Below, piece after piece: positions 17,329-23,916 of a stretch of DNA of 40,835 bases; the first letter of the stretch is position 1; every line of letters starts with the position of its first letter. Location: assembly GCA_964582415.1 (NCBI GenBank), contig CAZOSF010000012.1, positions 1 to 40,835 on the forward strand, read 5' to 3'. The translations under genes were made by a program, and so were the position numbers. Under the pieces are notes generated by a model. The model was not told the origin of the DNA. It ran no database searches and saw only the letters and a list, made by a program, of their open reading frames with translations. The stretch is from CAZOSF01 sp964582415. GTDB lineage: Bacteria; Bacteroidota; Bacteroidia; Flavobacteriales; Flavobacteriaceae.

Positions 17329-17358
17329 AAAGATTGATTTTAGATTAGTTGGTTCCAT

Positions 17359-17374
17359 AGCATTAACGAATGCT
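17359..17374. promoter_or_regulatory. Inverted repeat AGCATT-N4-AATGCT upstream of the MbnP-type operon
   Basis: A perfect 6-bp inverted repeat with a 4-bp spacer, 31 bp upstream of the ATG at 17328, in the 105-bp spacer between the two choice-of-anchor B genes. It has no T-run, so it is more operator-like than terminator-like. No TANNTTTG was found nearby. Confidence 0.35.
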
Positions 17375-17433
17375 CCAAGAATTTAGTTTATCTGGACATC
17401 TATAATGATGGATTTTAATTTTAAAGAACCTAG

Positions 17434-19359
17434 TTAGTTAATAATAATTTTCTTGGTTACTTGGTTGTTTAGTTGAATGAAATAGATGCCTTTAGCGATT
17501 GCTGAAACATCCAAGGAAAGTTGGTTGTTATCGAGTACCTCTTGGGTCATCAGGCGTTTACCGGTTAGGTCAAACAATTGAATGCTATGAATGGACTCGT
17601 TGGCTGAGTATATATTGATTTCATCAGAAGCTGGGTTGGGGTATAAGCGAAGCCCTTGGCTAAGGGAGACTTCTCCAATGCCCAATTCCTCCACTACGGT
17701 CAATTCAAAAGAACAGCTTCCTTGGTTGCCTTCTCCATCTGTGCTTTCGAAGTTGATGGTATAAGTACCCATGGTGAGCTGAGTTCCTGAAGCTGGGTCT
17801 TGCGTAATCGTCAATGGATCGGTACAGTTGTCTATCGCGCTAACTGCACCTAAAGCCACATAGTCTGGAAGCGTATAGTAGCTTTGTCCAGCATCGTAAG
17901 GTTCCGTAGCATCGACACTACATTCAAATACAGGGCCTAAGGTGTCCTCAATGGTTACCTCTGCGGAACACGTATCCGTGTTACCGGCAGGGTCGGTTAC
18001 GGTAAGTGTTACTGTAATAGTAGCTCCAATGTCATTGCAGTCGAAAGTATTCGGACTCACACTGAAAGAAACAAATCCACTGTTATCGGTACTTCCGCCA
18101 TCTACGTCATTTCCTGAAATTACCACTTCCCCATTTTGTCCGAGGGAAACAGAAATATTCTGACAAACAGCTACAGGGTCTTCAGTATCAACGATGGAAG
18201 ATTTCACCAAAAAGAAGCCTTCACTTCGATCGTTGATTTGGATGATACCACTTCCGAAGAAGGGATATACGTTCCAAACACCACTGTAATTGGCATTGTT
18301 GTTCGAGGTAAATGTATCGAAGTAGCCAGTTTCCGTTAAGTTCCCATTTGCGATATCACTGATATCGATTTCACGGAATCCAGCAGAGTAGTTGGCCAAA
18401 TAATATTTGTTTCCTACAACATAACCATTGTGATCGATAGCAGGAGTCGTTCCGAAGAATTCGGAATGAGGCTGAGGATTGTCAAGGTCGGTTACATCAA
18501 ACACCAAAGTACGTGTGTTGAAACCCCAATCGCTCTCATCAAACTCATCGCCAATCAAAGCATATTTTTGATCTTCCGTAAACCATCCTTGGTGCGTATA
18601 ACCTGAATTAGGATACGCAATGGTTGAAATTCCTTGAGGATTGTTTTTGTCGGTTACATCCACAAAGGCGACTACTTGTTCGTACCCATTGCTGCTCACC
18701 ATGATTTCATGACCCGCATAGTCTGGGTCCGGACCATTGTAGATAACAACTTGGGCGTCATGGATATACCCGTCTGTTCCATAACCTCCGGCGTCAACAG
18801 GATTCAAAGGGTCTTGAATATTAATAAAGTGAGCCCCACCACCAAAAGTGTCTGCCCCTACCACATAAGCATATCCGGTTTCTTCATTGATGACAATATT
18901 GTGGGCTCCTCCAAAACTGTTTAAGTGAGCGTCTTCCGTGAATGTTACTGGAGGATTAACCACATTTCGAAGTCGCGTTAGGTCGAATACCTGTAAACCG
19001 TGTCCACCTGCTTCACTTACTACAAAAGCATAATTATTATACACTTTAATATCTCGCCAGATCGTGGCACCTGTTGCAGTGGGAAGCTTCCCTAAATAGA
19101 CGGGGTTGATAGGGTCTGAGATATCGATAAAGGCGGTTCCGTTTTCAAGTCCCATCAATACATATTCTTTACCGTCCAAGGGGTCTGTCCAACCCCAGGA
19201 GTCATTGGCCCCAGTAGTATTGAAAACGGATAGCGGGATGTGTGATAGCAAATCGTATCCATTACAGGGATAACCATTTGCAGAACCACCAGCACAGGGT
19301 GTTTGTGCAAAAGCCGTGAAAGGAACGATGGCAAGTGCAAGAAGGAGTCTTTTATACAT
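17434..19359 (-). CDS. Choice-of-anchor B protein with HYR-like domains and T9SS sorting domain
   Basis: A 641-residue secreted paralogue of the 15922-17328 gene. Signal peptide MYKRLLLALAIVPFTAFAQ is followed by TPCAGGSANGYPCNGYDLL, almost identical to the neighbour. The LVIVD propeller spans to about residue 390. Then come two HYR/Ig-like modules absent from the shorter copy (DTEDPVAVCQNISVSL near 395; DTLGPVFECSVDA near 475) and a T9SS type A sorting domain (LYPNPASDEINIYS to KGIYFIQLNNQVTKKIIIN). The pair looks like a tandem duplication followed by domain gain or loss. Role is unknown; surface or secreted binding is inferred. Confidence 0.9.
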   Translation of the reverse strand: MYKRLLLALAIVPFTAFAQTPCAGGSANGYPCNGYDLLSHIPLSVFNTTGANDSWGWTDPLDGKEYVLMGLENGTAFIDISDPINPVYLGKLPTATGATIWRDIKVYNNYAFVVSEAGGHGLQVFDLTRLRNVVNPPVTFTEDAHLNSFGGAHNIVINEETGYAYVVGADTFGGGAHFINIQDPLNPVDAGGYGTDGYIHDAQVVIYNGPDPDYAGHEIMVSSNGYEQVVAFVDVTDKNNPQGISTIAYPNSGYTHQGWFTEDQKYALIGDEFDESDWGFNTRTLVFDVTDLDNPQPHSEFFGTTPAIDHNGYVVGNKYYLANYSAGFREIDISDIANGNLTETGYFDTFTSNNNANYSGVWNVYPFFGSGIIQINDRSEGFFLVKSSIVDTEDPVAVCQNISVSLGQNGEVVISGNDVDGGSTDNSGFVSFSVSPNTFDCNDIGATITVTLTVTDPAGNTDTCSAEVTIEDTLGPVFECSVDATEPYDAGQSYYTLPDYVALGAVSAIDNCTDPLTITQDPASGTQLTMGTYTINFESTDGEGNQGSCSFELTVVEELGIGEVSLSQGLRLYPNPASDEINIYSANESIHSIQLFDLTGKRLMTQEVLDNNQLSLDVSAIAKGIYFIQLNNQVTKKIIIN

Positions 19360-19426
19360 AAACTAATTACTTGATTTTTACCGAATTTATTCGATAAAGG
19401 GGATTACAATTTTTTTTCAAAGCGCT

Positions 19427-19434
19427 CAAATCTA
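19427..19434 (-). promoter_or_regulatory. Candidate -7 element TAGATTTG for the longer choice-of-anchor B gene
   Basis: On the minus strand TAGATTTG matches TANNTTTG, with a predicted leader of about 60 nt to the ATG at 19359. No -33 TTTG at the usual distance. The 19360-19599 spacer is AT-rich and holds no gene. Confidence 0.4.
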
Positions 19435-19546
19435 ATAAAATATTGTTACTTATTTAATTTATCGGACATATATTAACGTATTCAGTTTAGTATTTATAGT
19501 GAACGGAGGAACTTTTTACGAAATCGGCAGTCTGTCTTTAGGTTTA

Positions 19547-19578
19547 TTGAGAGAACAAGGATAGAAAATGTACCTTTG
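19547..19578 (+). promoter_or_regulatory. Candidate thiL promoter
   Basis: TTG at 19547-19549 and TACCTTTG at 19571-19578, separated by 21 bp, match the Bacteroidota -33/-7 layout. The -7 element ends 21 bp before the thiL ATG. Confidence 0.6.
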
Positions 19579-19599
19579 TGCTACTAACAGAAAGTTGTA

Positions 19600-20664
19600 A
19601 TGCTAGAAGACAAGGATTTACCCAAAACCCCTATATCCGAATATGGAGAATTCGGTTTGATCGACCATTTGACCAAATCGTTTTCCATTCAACAAAAAAC
19701 CACGGTGAAAGGGGTAGGAGATGATGCTGCAGTGATTGCTCCAAAAGAAGGAAATTCGATCGTGGTCACGACCGATATGCTGGTGGAAGGAGTCCATTTC
19801 GATTTGGGGTACATGCCCTTGAAACATCTTGGATACAAGGCTGTTATAGCAAATCTTAGCGATGTGTATGCCATGAATGCGGAAGCCAAACAGATAACTA
19901 CCTCCATAGCGGTTTCCAATCGCTTTCCTGTAGAAGCTCTTGAAGCATTGTATGAAGGAATTAAGACGGCTTGCGACCTCTACAAGGTGGATCTCGTGGG
20001 CGGTGATACGACTTCCTCTACCATGGGATTGGTGATTAGTGTTACTGCTATAGGAGAGGCCGTTCCGAAGGAATTGGTCTATCGATCTGGAGCTAAGGAT
20101 ACCGATTTATTGGTTGTTTCCGGAGACATTGGAGCAGCGTATCTCGGACTTCAGGTTTTGGAGCGTGAAAAAAGGGTCTTCCAGGTGAATCCGAATGCCC
20201 AGCCTGATTTGGAGCCTTATACCTATCTGGTGGAACGACAACTAAAACCTGAAGCGAGAAAGGATATTGTTCAACTTTTAAGAGACTTGGAAGTTCGTCC
20301 AACTTCAATGATCGACATCAGTGATGGGCTTTCCTCTGAAATTCTTCATATCTGTAAGGCCTCCAAGGTAGGATGTAATCTTTATGAGGACAAAATACCC
20401 TTAGACCCTCAGGTTATTGCTACCTGTGAAGAATTTAATTTGGACAGTACCACTATTGCCTTGAGTGGAGGGGAAGACTACGAATTACTTTTTACCATTC
20501 CGATGGAGGACTTTCCGAAAATTAAAGGAAATCCGAACCTTTCGGTAATAGGGCATATGGTTCCTGAAAAGGAAGGGGTACATTTAATTACACGGGCGAA
20601 TATAAAGATACCCATCGTTGCGAGAGGATGGAATTCATTTTCAAAGGATAAAAATGAATCTTAG
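19600..20664 (+). CDS. thiL: Thiamine-monophosphate kinase ThiL
   Basis: A 354-residue ThiL, which phosphorylates thiamine monophosphate to the active cofactor thiamine diphosphate. Motifs: GVGDDAAVI (38-46), TTDMLVEGVHFDL (57-69), NLSDVYAMNA (85-94), GGDTTSS (134-140), DISDGLSSE and LSGGEDYELLF. The gene has its own promoter-like element and no other thiamine gene next to it. Its stop overlaps the stop of the convergent zinc-ribbon gene by 4 bp. Confidence 0.96.
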   Translation: MLEDKDLPKTPISEYGEFGLIDHLTKSFSIQQKTTVKGVGDDAAVIAPKEGNSIVVTTDMLVEGVHFDLGYMPLKHLGYKAVIANLSDVYAMNAEAKQITTSIAVSNRFPVEALEALYEGIKTACDLYKVDLVGGDTTSSTMGLVISVTAIGEAVPKELVYRSGAKDTDLLVVSGDIGAAYLGLQVLEREKRVFQVNPNAQPDLEPYTYLVERQLKPEARKDIVQLLRDLEVRPTSMIDISDGLSSEILHICKASKVGCNLYEDKIPLDPQVIATCEEFNLDSTTIALSGGEDYELLFTIPMEDFPKIKGNPNLSVIGHMVPEKEGVHLITRANIKIPIVARGWNSFSKDKNES

Positions 20665-20912
20665 GCGGCTGTCAATCGACGCCTAGCCCTTCTTTCAATA
20701 AAGGAAGCAAGCACTGCGTTAATTTGCTTGTTCTTTACTGTTAAGATTTCTACACCACCCGAAACGGTATCGGTAACCTCTTTTCCACAATGCTTACAAG
20801 TGTATTCATTGATATGATCGGTAACCCGATTACTTATTTCATACTGGTGCCCAAATGTACTGCAAACGATACCAGAAAAGGAGAAAGGTCGGTTAGAGTT
20901 GTTCTGTTTCAT
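20661..20912 (-). CDS. Small zinc-ribbon-like conserved protein
   Basis: An 83-residue protein with a likely zinc site: CSTFGH (Cys17, His22) and CKHCG (Cys39, Cys42), followed by a basic C-terminus (IERRARRRLTAA). The C-x4-H plus C-x2-C layout recalls DUF1660-type small proteins. Function is unknown; nucleic-acid binding would fit the basic tail but is only inference. It is convergent with thiL, with a 4-bp overlap of the two 3' ends. Confidence 0.75.
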   Translation of the reverse strand: MKQNNSNRPFSFSGIVCSTFGHQYEISNRVTDHINEYTCKHCGKEVTDTVSGGVEILTVKNKQINAVLASFIERRARRRLTAA

Positions 20913-20968
20913 GACATTCTCGATTTTTGGTTGAGACCAATATAGAAAAATTTCTATTTAAAAATCGA

Positions 20969-21751
20969 TTAAGCGCCATTATTTTCGATGAAATGCACAA
21001 TTTTAACAATTTCAACCAGATTTTCCAGCCAACTCATATGGCTTCCTGGAAGGATTTCAAGGGGTGTTTCCGCAGCAATAGCAAGGGTTTTGGAGTGTTC
21101 CAACGGAATAATCGGATCATTTTCCCCACAGATGATGATTTTTGGCTTTTCAACTGTTTTCAGGAAGGCAGTTCGATCTTTCCTATCGCGCATGCCTCTA
21201 ATATTTGCCGCGATACCCTCCGTAGGAAATAGTTTTGCTTCCTCGATTAATACTTCAATTTCACCTGTAAATCTTTTCCTTGATGCCTCACAGAACAACT
21301 GAGGAATCGCTGAGGTAATAAATCCTCTTTTTTCGTTTTGTATCAGCTCGAGGGCCCGGTTGCGATTCACAATGCGTTCTGGCGAATCGGCAGCGGCGGT
21401 TGAATTCAGTAACATTAGGTGGGTGAAAGCATCAGGGAACAGATCGGCAAAGGCCAGGGCAACATAGCCCCCCATGGAATGTCCTAAAAGCATCACTTCT
21501 GGGATGGCCAATTTCTCAAGAAGCGAATAAACTGCCTCCGCCATCAACTCCATGGTATGACTATCTCCCAATGTTTCCGACTTACCATGTCCAGGGAGAT
21601 CTAATGAAATAACCCGGTGTGTTTTCTTAAACTCCTTTTTTAGCGACTTCCACATATTGGAAGATTCCAAAAAACCATGCAGTAGCACCAAGGGAGTTCC
21701 TTTCCCTTCGATGGAATAAAAAATGGACTTCCCTTTATAGGTGTGATTCAT
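20969..21751 (-). CDS. Alpha/beta hydrolase
   Basis: A 260-residue alpha/beta hydrolase. It has the oxyanion-hole motif LLHGFLES (23-30), DLPGHGKS (51-58), the nucleophile elbow GHSMGG (90-95, Ser92), the acid in CGENDPIIP near 215, and the catalytic His in GSHMSW near 237. The substrate cannot be told; esters or C-C bonds of the MenH/BioH type are possible. It reads leftward from the edge of a 414-bp noncoding stretch. Confidence 0.92.
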   Translation of the reverse strand: MNHTYKGKSIFYSIEGKGTPLVLLHGFLESSNMWKSLKKEFKKTHRVISLDLPGHGKSETLGDSHTMELMAEAVYSLLEKLAIPEVMLLGHSMGGYVALAFADLFPDAFTHLMLLNSTAAADSPERIVNRNRALELIQNEKRGFITSAIPQLFCEASRKRFTGEIEVLIEEAKLFPTEGIAANIRGMRDRKDRTAFLKTVEKPKIIICGENDPIIPLEHSKTLAIAAETPLEILPGSHMSWLENLVEIVKIVHFIENNGA

Positions 21752-22165
21752 GCTTTTTTACTTGACCACAAATATCTGCCTTTACAAAGCAGAAAACAAG
21801 TGGAAGATTCGTCTCAAAGCGCAACACTTTATATATATAATTCCAACGATTGTTTTCGAAAGGAAATTTGATGGGAAGAATCGATTTTAACCATGCCGAG
21901 ACGAAAATCTGACGTTTTTTGGAAATATTCCATATTTTCGGACAAATACGAAAACGATGTAGTATTTTTTTTCTGATTTTTCCTCCTCTGAAATCCCTCG
22001 TTTTTTTTGAAAACTTGTCAAAAACAGCGGGATATTATTTTGATTTTAGGAACGAAAACGATGCGCCATTGAGAAATCGCTAAAAGCCTGATATTTTAAT
22101 ACTTAAAGATTTGAAGAAGTTGTTTTGTGTTATAGATTTGACCACAAATACTAAATCAGAAAATC
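21752..22165. other. 414-bp noncoding stretch between divergent genes
   Basis: No open frame of useful length on either strand. It is AT-rich and holds two exact repeats: the 13-mer TTGACCACAAATA at 21762-21774 and 22138-22150, each close to one of the two divergent start sites, and the 12-mer ACGAAAACGATG at 21948-21959 and 22052-22063. The CBM48 promoter is at its right end. A small RNA is possible but no strong hairpin plus T-run was found. Confidence 0.7.
22110..22140 (+). promoter_or_regulatory. Candidate promoter of the CBM48 gene
   Basis: TTTG at 22110-22113 and TAGATTTG at 22133-22140 with a 19-bp spacer, a near-ideal Bacteroidota promoter. The -7 element is overlapped at its 3' end by the repeat TTGACCACAAATA, part of the inverted repeat ATTTG-ACCA-CAAAT (22136-22149), which could act as an operator over the start site. 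Confidence 0.7.
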
Positions 22166-22462
22166 ATGGCAATTACAAAGCAATATTTAAAGACTAAACC
22201 AGTGTGCAAAGTAACCTTTACTGTGCCTGCTGAAGAAGCCAAAGAAGTAAAAGTGGTTGGTTCTTTCAACGGATGGGATGCTAAGAAAAACCCATTAAAA
22301 AAGTTGAAGAACGGAAGCTTCAAAGGAACCATCGACTTGGAATCTGAAAAGTCGTATGAATTCCGTTATGTTATTGACGGAAATTATGTGAACGACGAGC
22401 AGGCTGATGCTTTCGCTTGGAACGATTTTGCTTGGGACGAGAATGGAGTTTTGAATCTGTAA
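22166..22462 (+). CDS. Free-standing CBM48 / isoamylase early-set domain protein
   Basis: A 98-residue protein consisting of one early-set (Ig-like) domain of the type found in glycogen branching enzymes, isoamylases and AMPK-beta. Landmarks: KVTFTVPAEEAKEVKVVGSF, then FNGWDAKKNPLKK (47-59), then YEFRYVIDGNYVNDE (78-92 region). It has no catalytic domain and no signal peptide, so a cytoplasmic glucan-binding role is likely but unproven. It is a single-gene unit, with a strong promoter and a strong terminator. Strong punctuation for so small a gene suggests high or regulated expression. Confidence 0.9.
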   Translation: MAITKQYLKTKPVCKVTFTVPAEEAKEVKVVGSFNGWDAKKNPLKKLKNGSFKGTIDLESEKSYEFRYVIDGNYVNDEQADAFAWNDFAWDENGVLNL

Positions 22463-22480
22463 TCGGATTCCCTTAAATTA

Positions 22481-22510
22481 AAAAAAAGCCCGCATTTGCG
22501 GGCTTTTTTT
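22481..22510. terminator. Bidirectional intrinsic terminator
   Basis: A near-perfect hairpin: A-run plus GCCCGCA, a two-base loop, then TGCGGGC plus T-run. It serves the CBM48 gene (+) and the convergent aminopeptidase gene (-), whose stop codon begins inside the T-run. Confidence 0.92.
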
Positions 22511-23801
22511 ATGAATTCATCAAATCTTCAATGTCATCGGCTTCGATCGGGATGTTTCGCATCAGGTTGAAAGGTGCTCCTCGCTCCTGAACCACAACAT
22601 CATCCTCCAATCGGATTCCAAATCCTTCTTCAGGAATATAGATTCCCGGCTCTACCGTAAATACCATATTGGCCTTGATGGGTTCCCATAAAATGCCATA
22701 ATCATGAGTATCCAGTCCCATATGGTGACTGGTACCATGCATAAAGTATTTTTTATAAGCGGGCCAATCGGGATTTTCATTTTGAACATCTGCTTTGTCC
22801 AAAAGGCCCAATCCAAGAAGTTCGGATGTCATTAATTTCCCGACCTCCACATGGTACTCTTTCCAAAAAGCACCGGGAACCAAAAGCTTAGTAGCCTCCT
22901 CTTTCACGCGATTGACAGCATTGTATACATCTTTCTGCCGCTTGGTAAAGCGACCATTTACTGGAACGGTACGGGTCATGTCACTGCTGTAATTGGCATA
23001 TTCAGCGCCAACGTCCATCAATATTAAATCCCCATCCTTACATTGTTGGTTGTTCTCGATATAATGCAATACATTGGCATTGTTTCCACTTGCAATAATG
23101 GGCGTATACGCAAATCCCTTAGAGCGGTTCCTCAGGAATTCGTGCATGTATTCTGCCTCGATTTCATATTCCCACACTCCTGGTCTGATAAATGGAAGGA
23201 CGCGCTTAAAGCCTTTTTCGGTGATATCACAGGCCTTTTGTATGATGTCCAATTCAATGGGGTCCTTTACAGAACGCAGCCTTTGCAGAATCGGATTGCT
23301 CTTAGCCCAGCTATGTGCAGGGAATTTCTCCTTGGTCTTCTTGATAAAGCGATCCTCACGTGTTTCAGTTTCCACGCTTGCACGATAGTGCTCATTCGTA
23401 TTGAAATAAACCGTATCTGCTTGGGTCATCAATCCGAAGAAAATCTTATCAAAGTCCCCCAACCAATGGACGTTCTTGATACCACTGATTTCATAGGCTT
23501 TTTCCTTGGTGAGCTTTTCTCCTTCCCAAATGGCGATATGCTCGTTTGTTTCACGAACAAAAAGCAATTCCCTTTGGTTTTTATCGACGGCATCTGGGAA
23601 CAAAACCAAGATGCTTTCTTCTTGATCGACACCACTTAAGTAGAAAATATCTCTGTGCTGTTGAAAAGGAATCGTACTGTCGGCACTTATCGGATAAATG
23701 TCATTGCTGTTAAAAACCGCCAGACTATTTGGCTTCATATGCGCCATGAAGTTTTTACGGTTTTTAATGAATAAATCGTGTTTGATTGTATCGTATTTCA
23801 T
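22509..23801 (-). CDS. Aminopeptidase P family protein (Xaa-Pro aminopeptidase)
   Basis: A 430-residue M24B metallopeptidase that removes an N-terminal residue before proline. All five metal ligands are visible: Asp263 (LMDVGAEY), Asp274 (SSDMTRT), His359 (HGTSHHMG), Glu384 (VEPGIYI) and Glu399 (IRLEDDV). The N-terminal creatinase-like domain has QQHRDIFYLSG (47-57). No signal peptide, so cytoplasmic. A candidate -7 element is just upstream on the minus strand. Confidence 0.95.
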   Translation of the reverse strand: MKYDTIKHDLFIKNRKNFMAHMKPNSLAVFNSNDIYPISADSTIPFQQHRDIFYLSGVDQEESILVLFPDAVDKNQRELLFVRETNEHIAIWEGEKLTKEKAYEISGIKNVHWLGDFDKIFFGLMTQADTVYFNTNEHYRASVETETREDRFIKKTKEKFPAHSWAKSNPILQRLRSVKDPIELDIIQKACDITEKGFKRVLPFIRPGVWEYEIEAEYMHEFLRNRSKGFAYTPIIASGNNANVLHYIENNQQCKDGDLILMDVGAEYANYSSDMTRTVPVNGRFTKRQKDVYNAVNRVKEEATKLLVPGAFWKEYHVEVGKLMTSELLGLGLLDKADVQNENPDWPAYKKYFMHGTSHHMGLDTHDYGILWEPIKANMVFTVEPGIYIPEEGFGIRLEDDVVVQERGAPFNLMRNIPIEADDIEDLMNS

Positions 23802-23820
23802 AGAAAAGCGTTCTTTTCCT

Positions 23821-23828
23821 CAAAGTTA
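23821..23828 (-). promoter_or_regulatory. Candidate -7 element TAACTTTG for the aminopeptidase gene
   Basis: On the minus strand TAACTTTG matches TANNTTTG, 19 bp before the ATG. No clear -33 partner. Confidence 0.5.
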
Positions 23829-23916
23829 CTGAATTTGAAAGTATCCCTTCCATGGGAACTGATTATTTTACCTTAAATTAGTATTCTTTGAAATTTTCAA
23901 ATAAAACCAACCATCG

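Noticed and set aside
21752..22165. Mobile element with a 13-bp target-site duplication between the two TTGACCACAAATA copies
   Set aside because: No terminal inverted repeats or transposase are seen, and both copies lie at promoters, so shared regulatory sites are more likely.
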